Shown: positions 33,908 through 43,092 of the stretch, in pieces
How positions within the stretch are numbered: the stretch's first letter is position 1
Layout of the letters: every line of letters begins with the position of its first letter
DNA from: Chitinophaga sp. CB10
Lineage (GTDB): Bacteria > Bacteroidota > Bacteroidia > Chitinophagales > Chitinophagaceae
Direction of reading: 5' to 3'
Length of the DNA: 64,000 nt
Assembly: GCA_001870995.2 (NCBI GenBank)
Contig: MLAV02000001.1
Coordinates: 620,001-684,000, forward strand
The notes under the pieces: model-generated
Databases searched by the model: none
Told to the model about the DNA's origin: nothing
Seen by the model: only the letters and a program-made list of their open reading frames with translations
Program-made: the position numbers and the translations under genes

Positions 33908-35380
33908 TTAATTGTTTCTGTAAGCGTTTTCGTCATCAGGAAGCGGGAACACGAAGATGGCGTTGGAAGCCGGCTTCGAGCTGGTAGCGTTGATGGTTAC
34001 CGCATGGTTCAGGCGCTTGTACATGTAGAACAGCTGGCTCTCGCCGTAAAATTCTTTCCTCGCTTCCTTGAGCAGCAGCTCTATAAAATCAGGCTTACCG
34101 GCTACGCTGCTCACCGTATTGCCAATACCCCGCATGGCCCGGGCCGTGTTGAAGTATTTGAGCGCGCGTGGCTGGTCCTTGCCAAAGCTGGCCTCCGCGG
34201 CGATGTAGTACATTTCCGTCAGTCGAATGGCCGGCGCTACCAGCGGGTGGATGTTGGTGAGCGGCGCCGCATTGCGGTAGTATTTCTGCAATACGCCGCG
34301 GTCAGGTCCGCCCGTTGTGGAAGCGGTGTTCAGGAACCATTGCTTCAGGCGCCAGTCCTCCGCGCCCACGGTGCCCACTTCATAAATCTCGTTCACCTGC
34401 GCCATCGTGCCGCTGAAAGCCGGATTCTGCTTGGTAAAGCGGGCCTGCAGCTGGTCGATGATCGTCTTGGTTTCGGTATAAAAACAGCTGATCAACTCCT
34501 TGTAAAATATGCGGTCGCGTTTCTGGATATCCGTCTGGAAGAAGTCCTCCTGCTTCGTGGCCGGGAATTTGGCGGAGAGGATCACCTCTTCCGCATTGCT
34601 CAGCGCATTTGCCAAATCGTTTTTGTACAGGTACACGCGGGCGAGCTCCCCGCAAACGGCAAAGTAGTTCATCCGGTGCCGCCTGTTCTGCATAAACAGG
34701 TCCGCATCTTTTAATTCACTCGCCGCCGGGTCGGATGCATAGCCGATCACGTAAGCGGAAAAGCGGATAGGATCAGCTGCCAGCAGCGCTTTGGCAGCCG
34801 TCAGGTCCTTCAGCACACTGTCCAGCGAAGCCGCCACGGTGGAGAAAGGCGTGGACGTAGTACCCACCTTCGTCACATACGGAATGCCTTTCAGCGTAGG
34901 TCCGTTCACGTAGGAAGGCGCAAATAAACGCAGCATGTCAAAATGCAGGTAAGCCCGCATTGCCAGCGCTTCCCCTTTGATGAGGCGATAGTTGCCGTTG
35001 GAGAAGAGGGTGGTATCCTTGTCAATTGCCTGCAGCAAATAGTTACAGTTGGCAATAGCGCTGTAGGCATTGGACCAGATTTCGATAATGGCGCCTTTGA
35101 TGGTGCCGTTCGAGTACTGGAAATTGGCGATCTCCTGGTAGCCGATATCGTTGAACTGGTAGTTCTGGGCCATCACGTCCAGCAGGTTGTAGGTGAGCTG
35201 ACCACCGTACAGCGAAGTGCCGGCGCATTTGGTATAAATGCCGTTCAGCGCTTCTTTAAAGCCCTGCTCTGATTTAAAGAGTTCATCCTTATCTACCTGC
35301 GATTCCGGTTTGATATCCAGGAATTTCTTGCAGGACGCCAGCGACACGCCGAGGCTGAATATGAAGAGTAATTTTTTCAT
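33908..35380 (-). CDS. SusD/RagB-family outer-membrane nutrient-binding lipoprotein
   Basis: A 490-residue SusD/RagB lipoprotein (lipobox SLASC, Cys17). The mature start (KKFLDIKPESQVDKDELFKSEQ is the usual opening) and a C-terminus ending in FPLPDDENAYRNN fit the family. It binds the ligand at the mouth of the SusC porin encoded 12 bp upstream. Length is normal. The operon partners (HExxH lipoproteins, TlpA, M60 across the sigma gene) point to peptide or glycoprotein substrates rather than simple glycans. Confidence 0.95.
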   Translation of the reverse strand: MKKLLFIFSLGVSLASCKKFLDIKPESQVDKDELFKSEQGFKEALNGIYTKCAGTSLYGGQLTYNLLDVMAQNYQFNDIGYQEIANFQYSNGTIKGAIIEIWSNAYSAIANCNYLLQAIDKDTTLFSNGNYRLIKGEALAMRAYLHFDMLRLFAPSYVNGPTLKGIPYVTKVGTTSTPFSTVAASLDSVLKDLTAAKALLAADPIRFSAYVIGYASDPAASELKDADLFMQNRRHRMNYFAVCGELARVYLYKNDLANALSNAEEVILSAKFPATKQEDFFQTDIQKRDRIFYKELISCFYTETKTIIDQLQARFTKQNPAFSGTMAQVNEIYEVGTVGAEDWRLKQWFLNTASTTGGPDRGVLQKYYRNAAPLTNIHPLVAPAIRLTEMYYIAAEASFGKDQPRALKYFNTARAMRGIGNTVSSVAGKPDFIELLLKEARKEFYGESQLFYMYKRLNHAVTINATSSKPASNAIFVFPLPDDENAYRNN

Positions 35381-35392
35381 GGTCGTTGCATT

Positions 35393-38300
35393 TTAGAAGG
35401 TAGCGAGTATAGAGCAGGTCAGGCTCCTGGCAAATGGATAATCGATACCGCGTTCCTGCTTCACGCTGGTGAGGCGGAGGATATCGTTCATGGTAACGGC
35501 GCCGCGGAGCGACTGCAGCCCGATGCTCCTGGCCACGGACTGCGCCAGGTCATAGGAGAAATACAGGGATTGCAGTTCCAGCAGGTTCTCCTTCTGGATA
35601 AACCGGCTGCTGGCGTAAGTGGTGGTCAGGTCCATGACGTTTTTGTACAGGGCCTGGTCGCCGGGTTGCTGCCAGCGCATAGTCATAGCGCGACTATCGA
35701 CATTAAACCGCGGATCGGCGTTTTCGATACGGTCTACCAGCGTCTGGTTGTACATGTCGCCGCCGAATTTGTAATGGAAGCTGAAGCTCACCATCCATTG
35801 CTTCCAGGTGATATTGCTGCCGAAGAAGCCTTCCGCTTTCGGCGTGTAATCGCCGATAGGCTGGGTGTTCTGCACATCGTAATCATACGTGAGTTTGCCA
35901 TCCAGCGTTTCGTATATCTCGCGGCCATTCTGCGGATCGATGCCGTGGGATTTAACGCCGTAGATCGTGTTGTAGGACTGCCCTTCCTTGAAGCGCAGCA
36001 GCGGCGTGCCCTGGGCTTTCTTGTCCGGGTCCAGCTGGTATTTGTTCACGTTTTCGTTATAGGCTTTCAGCGCGTTGGAAATACGTACAATCGTGTTGGT
36101 GTTATGCGCCAGGTTGCCCGTGAGGTTGATGTTCAGGTGTTCTTTACGCAGCGCGTTTACCGTCAAATACAACTCATAGCCTTTGTTGGCCATGTCCCCC
36201 AGGTTTTCCTTGTAGGTGGAAAAACCGGTGCTGGGCGCAATGTTGATGTCTGTCAGCAAACCTTTCGTGAGCTTGTAGTAATACACGGGCGTCAGTACGA
36301 TCCGGTCCTGCAGGAGGCCAATCTCCGCGCGGGCTTCGTAGTTGGTGGTCTTCTGCCATTGCAGGTTGTCGTTACCATAGGTATTCACGACCGCGCCGAT
36401 GCCGGTAGAATACCAGTTGGACGTTTGATACGCGTACGTCGTACGGGCCAGGAACGGCGGGAAGTCCACCGAGCCGGTTACGCCGGAAGTAGCCGCCAGC
36501 TTGAGCCTGGACAGTGCGGGGAAAGTGCTTTTAAAGAAGTCTTCATTATGCACATTCCAACCGATACCGCCTGACCAGAAGGGCGCAAACCGTTTGTTGG
36601 CGCCGAATGCGGAGGAACCATCCAGTCGCACCGCGGCATCAAACAAATACCTGTTTTTATAAGAGTAGCTGCCGCTGAAGAAGGAGCCGATCAGGCGCCG
36701 TTCTTCCACGCTGCCTTTAGGCGCCGCATTGGGCGTATAGGTGCGGGCGAAGGCGATGCTGGAAAATTTATCGTTGGTAAATCCGCGGGCCTGGAAGCCT
36801 TTGAAGTCCGTGGTAGCGGCGGTTACGTTGGCGCCCAGCACCGCGTTCACGGAGTGATCCCCATGGATGAGTTTATTGTACACCATGCGGATGTTCCCGT
36901 CCAGGTTGAGGGAGCGGGTGGCGGCATAGTCGTAGCTGCCTTTGTTCATGGCTTCTTCCGGCGGATCGAGGTAGAACTGGTTGCTGAAGGGGGATATAAA
37001 CCTGTCGCTGGTGGTCCGCGTGCTGTTCAGGCTCATGAGGCCTATCACGCGCAGGGCAGGGGTGATGCGCCAGTCGGCGGAAAACGCATCGATCAGTTCA
37101 GTATAAGCCGTTTTATCAAAGTTACCGAGGGAGGCTTCATACAGCGGGTTGAGTACCGGCACATTTTTATACTGGTCTTCGCCCGGCTGGTGGGTGTCCA
37201 CCCGCCAGTTGGAAATTTCCCGGATGAGCTTTCCGTCTGCCCCGTAAATAGGATAATAGGGGTTCATGAGCACATAATCCGTAAAGCTGCCGTAGTTGGA
37301 GTTGCGGGCGTTTACCTGCGTAACCGTGAGGTCGTTTTTAAGTACCAGCTTACGGTTAGGGTTATACGTAAAGCTCATGCCGCCGCTGTAGCGGTCGCGC
37401 CCTGAATTTTTCATCACCCCGGGGTCGGTTTGATAGCGGAGGTCCACACCGTAGCGGAAAGTAGAGTCGCCGCCTTCCACGTACACGGAATGCTTCTGGG
37501 AGTAGGCGTTGCGCAGCGGTTGTGCGAGCCAGTACGTATTTACGCCGCTCACCACGTTTTTGTATTTGGAATAGTATTGCGCATCCAATTCTTCCTGGGT
37601 GTTGGCGCTGCTGTTGCCGGTGGTATAGAGGCCGGCCATTTTTTCGTAGGCCAGTTTGTCGGCGGCATTGAGTACGCTGTAGCCGGTGAGGTCCGGCGCG
37701 GTGGCCTTCATTTCCGCGTTGTAGGTGAGCCGCAGCTTGCCGGGCACCGGCGCTTTGGTGGTGATCACGATTACGCCGTTGGCTGCCCTGGAGCCATATA
37801 CCGCCGTAGCGGCAGCGTCTTTGAGGATGGTCACGGAAGCGATGCGGTTGATATCCATGTCCACCACTTTTTGCAGGGGAACTTCAAACCCGTCCATGAT
37901 AAACACCGGCAGGTTGTAGGAGCTGGAAAGGTTGTTCCTGTCCAGTATTTCCCCGTTGGGCATGGCGGTGGTACCGCGGATATTGATTTTGGGCATGGCG
38001 TTGGGGTCGGAGCCGAGCAGGTTGTTTTCCCCGATCCGGAAGGAGGGATCAAAGGAGGCCAGGCCTTTGAGCATGTTCTGGGGGTTGAGCCGCTTCAGGT
38101 CCTCGCCCTTTACCACGATGGCATTACCCGTATAGTTGTCTTTTTTGATCACCTGGTAACCCGTTACCACCACGTCGTTCAGCGCGCTGGATTTGGGGGA
38201 TAGCAGGATAGGCCGGTTCCTGATGGCGCTTACCGGCACTTCCTTGGTGTTGTAGCCAACGCTGGAAAGCACCAGCACGTCCCCGTCCTTGGCTTTGATG

Positions 38301-38827
38301 GAAAACTGGCCTTTGTCGTTACTGAGCGCCCTTTCGGTGGAGTTTTTCACGTACACCGATACGGCGATCATCAGTTCCTTGGTCAGACTGTCCACAATGC
38401 GGCCGAGGATGGTGCTGTCCGCCTGTATCATGGCGCTGATGGCCGGTTCTGACAAACTCGGTTTATCCGTTGCCGTTATAACAATTGTTTTGTTGACAAT
38501 TGTAAAATTGAGCCTGAATTTTTTCAGGCAGGTTTGCAGCGCATCCTCGAGGGTAGCATTTTTGATGTCTACATCGGTTTTGAGTTCCGCAGGATTTACA
38601 TTTCCCTTGTAGAAAAAGGTGAAGCCTGTTTGCTTTTTGATGTCGGCGAAAATGCTTTCCAGGGAAGCGTTTTGCCGGTTGATCGTCACATGCTGACCCA
38701 TTGCGTACACGGGCAGGTGCAGCAGGAAGATCAGCGGCAGCAGCATCCATGCTTTCATAAGCAGGCACAAAGGTTTCCTTGCCTTCGTTGCGGGCAGCGA
38801 AGGAGGACAATGAAATTTGAATTTCAT
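35393..38827 (-). CDS. SusC/RagA-family TonB-linked outer-membrane transporter with STN domain
   Basis: An 1144-residue TonB-dependent transporter. The N-terminus carries a signal segment (about 24-42; an alternative start is Met24) and an STN domain (about 48-125; ADIKKQTGFTFFYKGN). A CarboxypepD_reg-like domain follows (GRIVDSLTKELMIAVSVYV), then the plug (INIRGTTAMPNGEILDRNN) and the barrel. The conserved DGFEVPLQKVVDMD pattern belongs to the SusC group. It begins 183 bp downstream of the FecR gene, consistent with sigma/anti-sigma control, and leads the operon to SusD, DUF4843, PKD-like, two HExxH lipoproteins and TlpA. Confidence 0.95.
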   Translation of the reverse strand: MKFKFHCPPSLPATKARKPLCLLMKAWMLLPLIFLLHLPVYAMGQHVTINRQNASLESIFADIKKQTGFTFFYKGNVNPAELKTDVDIKNATLEDALQTCLKKFRLNFTIVNKTIVITATDKPSLSEPAISAMIQADSTILGRIVDSLTKELMIAVSVYVKNSTERALSNDKGQFSIKAKDGDVLVLSSVGYNTKEVPVSAIRNRPILLSPKSSALNDVVVTGYQVIKKDNYTGNAIVVKGEDLKRLNPQNMLKGLASFDPSFRIGENNLLGSDPNAMPKINIRGTTAMPNGEILDRNNLSSSYNLPVFIMDGFEVPLQKVVDMDINRIASVTILKDAAATAVYGSRAANGVIVITTKAPVPGKLRLTYNAEMKATAPDLTGYSVLNAADKLAYEKMAGLYTTGNSSANTQEELDAQYYSKYKNVVSGVNTYWLAQPLRNAYSQKHSVYVEGGDSTFRYGVDLRYQTDPGVMKNSGRDRYSGGMSFTYNPNRKLVLKNDLTVTQVNARNSNYGSFTDYVLMNPYYPIYGADGKLIREISNWRVDTHQPGEDQYKNVPVLNPLYEASLGNFDKTAYTELIDAFSADWRITPALRVIGLMSLNSTRTTSDRFISPFSNQFYLDPPEEAMNKGSYDYAATRSLNLDGNIRMVYNKLIHGDHSVNAVLGANVTAATTDFKGFQARGFTNDKFSSIAFARTYTPNAAPKGSVEERRLIGSFFSGSYSYKNRYLFDAAVRLDGSSAFGANKRFAPFWSGGIGWNVHNEDFFKSTFPALSRLKLAATSGVTGSVDFPPFLARTTYAYQTSNWYSTGIGAVVNTYGNDNLQWQKTTNYEARAEIGLLQDRIVLTPVYYYKLTKGLLTDINIAPSTGFSTYKENLGDMANKGYELYLTVNALRKEHLNINLTGNLAHNTNTIVRISNALKAYNENVNKYQLDPDKKAQGTPLLRFKEGQSYNTIYGVKSHGIDPQNGREIYETLDGKLTYDYDVQNTQPIGDYTPKAEGFFGSNITWKQWMVSFSFHYKFGGDMYNQTLVDRIENADPRFNVDSRAMTMRWQQPGDQALYKNVMDLTTTYASSRFIQKENLLELQSLYFSYDLAQSVARSIGLQSLRGAVTMNDILRLTSVKQERGIDYPFARSLTCSILATF

Positions 38828-39010
38828 GTTGGTCTGATTTAGTCGATAAAATGTGCGGATAAACTACGGTTGGCAGGTCTTACTGCTGGTGGCATTCGGT
38901 AGTTATCGCATGCTTGGTTGATTTTAGATAGTTGGATAATGATTCTTACAAATTGATACACATAAGCTTGAAAATTTTAAATCGTTACGGTTACTGGCGT
39001 GCGGCAAACA

Positions 39011-40180
39011 TTAATGCTTATAGCCAACGGTAATAACATCTTCTTTTATTTCGAATGCAAGGCCATTGATTTCCAGTATTTTTAAAACATCTTCCAGTTT
39101 ACTGCTACGGGATATTTCCCCGAAGAACCGTTCATCGGGCATTGCGCCGGCGTAGCGGATACGCACGTTGTACCAGCGGGCAACCTCGCGCAGGACGGAT
39201 TGCAGGTTATCGTTCTTAAAGGAGAACATGTTGTTGATCCAGGCTGTTTCCTTATCGACGTCGGCGCTGACGGTGCGTATGGCGGCATCATTGCTGCAGA
39301 TGGCTTGCTGGCCGGGCTGTATCACCACTGCGCTGCCTGCATGGCTTACTTTAACGGCGCCCTGCAGGAGGGTGGTTTTATGTTCCGCATCTTCCGGGTA
39401 GGCGTTGACGTTAAAACGGGTGCCCAGTACCTGTACGGATTGTGCGCCTGCCTGTACCACGAATGGCCTGGCAGGATCGGCGGCAATATCAAAGCAGGCT
39501 TCCCCTTCCAGTTTTACGGTTCTGTTGCCGGCGGCGAATACGGCCGGGTAGGTAAGGCTGCTGGCGGCGTTCAGCCACACGGTGGACCCGTCCGGCAGGA
39601 TGATTTTATATTTCATTCCGGCGGGGGTGCTGAGGATGTTCTCCTGATTTTGGTTGTTACCTGCGGTGGCAGGAGCTGTTTTATATAAGAGTGTTCCGTC
39701 GTCTTCCTTGGAGATGATCACGCCGGGTTGACTGGCAATTTGCCCGCCGGCGGTGCTGTCGAGCCGGATAGTGGTGCCGTCCGCAAGGCGCAGCGTAGGC
39801 GCGCCGGTGGCATAAGCCCTGGCTGCCGGTTGTTTGGGCGTGCGCGGTTGTTGCAGGAGGAAGAGGGCGCCACCGCCAATCAGCGCGGCAATGGCTGCTG
39901 CTGCGGCCCAGCGGCGTACCGGGAGGCGTTTTACTGGCAGGCTTTTCACCCCCGGGCGTTTTTCCGGCGTGGCCGGTTGACTGATTTCCTCGTGGATGCG
40001 TTGGCGTAGCGCGGTTTTCAATCCTTCAAATTCGGTTTCATTCTCCGCGGTGATGAGGTCTTCCTCGGCGTCAAACAAGTCGAAATACGATTCCAGGAAG
40101 GCGATTTCCTCGCTGGTAGCGGCGCCTGTCCTAAATCGTTTTAGCATTATTTTAAAAAGTTCCCTTTGCTGTTGGTCCAT
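39011..40180 (-). CDS. FecR-family anti-sigma factor
   Basis: A 389-residue inner-membrane regulator. The cytoplasmic sigma-binding part (1-100) is followed by a membrane segment (WAAAAAIAALIGGGALFLL, about 90-108), the FecR domain (LRLADGTTIRLDSTAGG, LPDGSTVWLNAASSLTYPA, FVVQAGAQSVQVLGTRFNVN) and a C-terminal DUF4974-like domain (FKNDNLQSVLREVARWYNV). It should hold the upstream ECF sigma factor inactive until the STN domain of SusC signals substrate. Confidence 0.93.
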   Translation of the reverse strand: MDQQQRELFKIMLKRFRTGAATSEEIAFLESYFDLFDAEEDLITAENETEFEGLKTALRQRIHEEISQPATPEKRPGVKSLPVKRLPVRRWAAAAAIAALIGGGALFLLQQPRTPKQPAARAYATGAPTLRLADGTTIRLDSTAGGQIASQPGVIISKEDDGTLLYKTAPATAGNNQNQENILSTPAGMKYKIILPDGSTVWLNAASSLTYPAVFAAGNRTVKLEGEACFDIAADPARPFVVQAGAQSVQVLGTRFNVNAYPEDAEHKTTLLQGAVKVSHAGSAVVIQPGQQAICSNDAAIRTVSADVDKETAWINNMFSFKNDNLQSVLREVARWYNVRIRYAGAMPDERFFGEISRSSKLEDVLKILEINGLAFEIKEDVITVGYKH

Positions 40181-40653
40181 TTTCGACTGTTTCTATATAT
40201 ATGAGCAGAGAAAATCAAAAGCGCCCATAAAAGTTTTAAATATTTTTATTTTATATATGTTGCTTTTGGGGGGGGAGAAAATTTAGGTGCGCAGGGCAGG
40301 GTGGGCGCGTTATTACCGGCAGTCGTACGGGTCGGCCACTCCGTGGGAACGTTGGCGCTGAAAGGGGGACTGGCTCATTACCCGTGGTGGGGCGGTGTTT
40401 CGATCGTTTAGGACTTGACTGCGGTGAAACTTTGTTGGTATGTTGCTGCCTAAACGATTTACTGGCTGATCTACCCGCAGGTAAGTAGTCCTTTCATTTC
40501 AACCGCCCATCGCAGCAGCCCCTCCGGCACGCTGCCTCATAAGGGCAGCCTGTTGATATCCGGCATACTGCCGCCGTATTCATTCTCCCCAAACGTTCCC
40601 ATTATCCCAACAGCCATAAATTCTGCGAAGCAAAATAAAAAAAGCAACCACCC
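40181..40653. other. Intergenic stretch between sigma and FecR genes
   Basis: About 473 bp lie between the ECF sigma gene and the FecR gene, which is long for this kind of pair. There is an eight-G run at 40268-40275 in an otherwise mixed sequence. I see no gene, no clear hairpin terminator and no obvious repeat. A separate promoter for FecR may lie here. Confidence 0.5.
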
Positions 40654-41229
40654 TTACTTCATTGTCAAAATAATCGCGATCTGCAGCACAATCAGGGACT
40701 CCCGCAGCGTCGACAATGCGCGGCCCATCTGGTTGCGGACCGTCTTCACGGAAATGTCCAGCTGTTCGGCGATTTCCTGGGTGCTGCGCCCCTCCTGGAA
40801 GCGGAGCTGGAAGATTAATTTTTGCTGGGGCGGCAAAGTATTGATCAGCGCCTCAAAAGCGGCATGGAACTCCTTGTACAGCACCTGCCCGTCCGCAAGG
40901 CCGTGGCTGCGCAAATCATCGCTGTCCTCCGGCAAATCCTCATAGCGGCGCTCCTTTTCCAGCTGCCGGAACACCCCGTTCCGGGTGGCGATTCGTAAAT
41001 ACCCGGGAAGATTTTCGATAGGGGTGTCCTTTTCCCGGCTCCAAAGCTGTACAAATACATCCTGGGCAACGTCCTGGGCCATATCCATATTATGCACCCG
41101 CTTGTAGGCGATATTAAAAACATCCTTCCAGTACCGGTTGTATAATACATCGAAAGCAAGGCCGTTCCTTCTGCCGATCTCCGCTAAAAGGTGTTGGTCG
41201 CTTGCATGCTGTAATTCATCCCTCCCCAT
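40654..41229 (-). CDS. ECF-type RNA polymerase sigma-70 factor
   Basis: A 191-residue ECF sigma factor. Region 2 is FDVLYNRYWKDVFNIAYKRV with DMAQDVAQDVFVQLW; region 4 is LPPQQKLIFQLRFQEGRST with LDISVKTVRNQMGRALSTLR. It is of the SusC/D-linked class and should activate the uptake operon downstream. It is divergent from the M60 peptidase gene at 41392 (162-bp gap), which may share control. Confidence 0.93.
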   Translation of the reverse strand: MGRDELQHASDQHLLAEIGRRNGLAFDVLYNRYWKDVFNIAYKRVHNMDMAQDVAQDVFVQLWSREKDTPIENLPGYLRIATRNGVFRQLEKERRYEDLPEDSDDLRSHGLADGQVLYKEFHAAFEALINTLPPQQKLIFQLRFQEGRSTQEIAEQLDISVKTVRNQMGRALSTLRESLIVLQIAIILTMK

Positions 41230-41391
41230 AATTGGGCATAAAACTAAAAATTGTTTCGGTTAAAAAAAGGACCTTTTGTTGAAGAGAAGGCGCTGTTTTG
41301 TTAACCCTGCCACTGCAGGCAGCTTATCTTGTATTAACTTTTTCAGCATCACTGCAGCCGGTGTTGTATTTTAAAGGGATATAACAGGAAC

Positions 41392-42939
41392 ATGAAAAAA
41401 CATTACGCGATCACCGCCGCACTGCTGCTGCCGTTACTACCGCTGGCCCTGCAGGCCGCCGCGCCGGCTGCGGATACCTCCCGCCGACAGCCCGCCGATC
41501 CGGCGCAACTGGTCATTACCCCCGGTCAACCGCTTTTGAAGGACGAAACCGCCCTCCGGGAAGCCGTCATCAAATGGAGCCGCAAAACCCTGCAGGAAAC
41601 AGACTACCGTAATATTACCGCCCATCCTTCCGCCAGGTATTTCCCCGGCGCGGTTAAGCCGAATACGCCCGCCGTGGAAAAGGTCATTACGCTGCGCCAC
41701 GAGCCCCCGGCGGACAGCACCTGGCGCATGCTGCGCCGCATGAACGGCGAGCCGGACGCCTACACGCAATACAGTACCGGGTTGTACGCCCCGGCCGGCC
41801 AGGTAGTGGAAATCCGCCTGCCCGCAGCGCTGGCGGAAAGCAAGGAGCTGTTTGTGCAAATAGGCTGTCATACCGACTTCCTCGGCCAGTGGACCGCCGG
41901 GAAGTCCAACTGGCGCCGCATGCCGGACATCGTGAAGTACGCCCCGCTGGATAAACCCCTCATCCGCGTGAGCAACCCGTTCGGGGGGCTTATCTACATC
42001 AAGTGCAAACCCATGGTAAAAAGCTGGTCCGGCGATATTCGTATCAGCGGCGCCGTTAGCTCCCCCCGCTACATCCGCGGCGTTACTACGGACGAGGAGT
42101 GGCAGGCCCAACTGAAAACAAACGGCGCTCCCTGGGGCGAGCTGGGTACTGACCGCATCATCCTCGCCCTGCCGGATTCCGTACTGCAAAAAGTGACCGA
42201 TCCCAAAAAGGTGGCGGACCTCTGGGATGCCATCATCGGCGCGGAAATGGACCTGGGCCAGTACCCGCAACCCGTGTACCGCCCCATGCGCCTCGTCGTG
42301 GATGAGCAGATCAGCGCCGGTTTTATGCACAACGGCTATCCCATCATGGCCCATTGCGATGCCGGCACCCTCAATACCATCGCCAACCCTGAAAAACTCC
42401 TGGAGCCCTCCAACGGCGCTTCCAACTGGGGCTATTTCCACGAGATAGGCCACAACCTGCAAAACCCCGACTGGATCATTGCCGGCACCGGGGAAGTGAG
42501 CTGCAACTTCTTCGCACTCTACTGCTTCGACCGCCTCATCGGGGACCGGCATGGCGCGCACGGGGAAATGTCCGCCGAAAAGCGGAATGCCCGCATCCGG
42601 CAATACTTTGCCGCCGGCCCGGATTACGAAAAATGGAAACGCGATCCCTTCCTGGCCCTTACCATGTTCTGGCAGATACAGGAAGCCTTTGGGTGGGAAG
42701 CCTTCAAAGCGTTCATCCGCCGCTACCAGCAAAACCTGGCCACGGACCCGAACCCTTCCTTCGCCAGGAAGGAGGACGCCAAGCGCGATATGTTCGTTCA
42801 GGTATTTTCCGAGGTGACAGGGCGCAACCTCGTTCCTTTTTTCAAAGCCTGGGGATTTCCGCTGGGCGCGCAGCTGGAAAAGGAGATGGCCGTATATCCG
42901 GCATGGTTACCGTATAATATGAAAGGGGATGTAAAATAA
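41392..42939 (+). CDS. Exported M60-family metallopeptidase
   Basis: A 515-residue exported protein with a signal peptide (1-23). The region at about 100-235 fits the M60-like N-terminal domain (DAYTQYSTGLYAPAGQVVEI, QIGCHTDFLGQW). The catalytic domain carries HEIGHNLQ (His350/Glu351/His354) and Glu368 in GTGEVSCN, the full M60 motif. The enzyme class cuts O-glycosylated proteins. It lies divergent from the sigma factor of the SusC/D-DUF4843-PKD-peptidase operon, so it may supply glycopeptides for that uptake system. A terminator follows directly. Confidence 0.92.
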   Translation: MKKHYAITAALLLPLLPLALQAAAPAADTSRRQPADPAQLVITPGQPLLKDETALREAVIKWSRKTLQETDYRNITAHPSARYFPGAVKPNTPAVEKVITLRHEPPADSTWRMLRRMNGEPDAYTQYSTGLYAPAGQVVEIRLPAALAESKELFVQIGCHTDFLGQWTAGKSNWRRMPDIVKYAPLDKPLIRVSNPFGGLIYIKCKPMVKSWSGDIRISGAVSSPRYIRGVTTDEEWQAQLKTNGAPWGELGTDRIILALPDSVLQKVTDPKKVADLWDAIIGAEMDLGQYPQPVYRPMRLVVDEQISAGFMHNGYPIMAHCDAGTLNTIANPEKLLEPSNGASNWGYFHEIGHNLQNPDWIIAGTGEVSCNFFALYCFDRLIGDRHGAHGEMSAEKRNARIRQYFAAGPDYEKWKRDPFLALTMFWQIQEAFGWEAFKAFIRRYQQNLATDPNPSFARKEDAKRDMFVQVFSEVTGRNLVPFFKAWGFPLGAQLEKEMAVYPAWLPYNMKGDVK

Positions 42940-42942
42940 TGA

Positions 42943-42967
42943 CGGGCGCTTACAGCGCCCGGATTTT
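42943..42967 (+). terminator. Rho-independent terminator
   Basis: CGGGCGCT (42943-42950) and AGCGCCCG (42954-42961) pair around a 3-nt loop and are followed by GATTTTTG. It sits 3 bp past the M60 stop codon. Confidence 0.8.
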
Positions 42968-42970
42968 TGA

Positions 42971-43092
42971 AGGTGGCTACCTGGCAATCGGAAGGGATAT
43001 TTTTCTGATGGTGAAAGTGGTGATTTTTCTGATGGTGAAGGTGGCTACCCGCCAATCGGAGGGGTATCTTTATCAGCCAGTAAATGTGGCTA
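42971..43092 (-). repeat. Gene-tail echoes downstream of the 43090 membrane protein gene
   Basis: The motif GTGGCTAC plus about 20 further bases occurs at 42973, 43041 and 43086. On the minus strand each copy reads a short tail and a TAG stop: KAPTIGE in the real gene (stop 43090-43092), DTPPIGG (stop 43045-43047) and ISLPIAR (stop 42977-42979). A 17-bp piece, ATTTTTCTGATGGTGAA, is additionally repeated near 43000 and 43023. The copies are diverged and carry no other gene sequence. Confidence 0.75.

Noticed and set aside
41437..42732. 431-codon minus-strand frame opposite the M60 gene, and similar long frames at 20483-21670, 4009-5073 and 6013-7050
   Set aside because: All lie over well-supported genes on the other strand and show no domain, signal peptide or start context.
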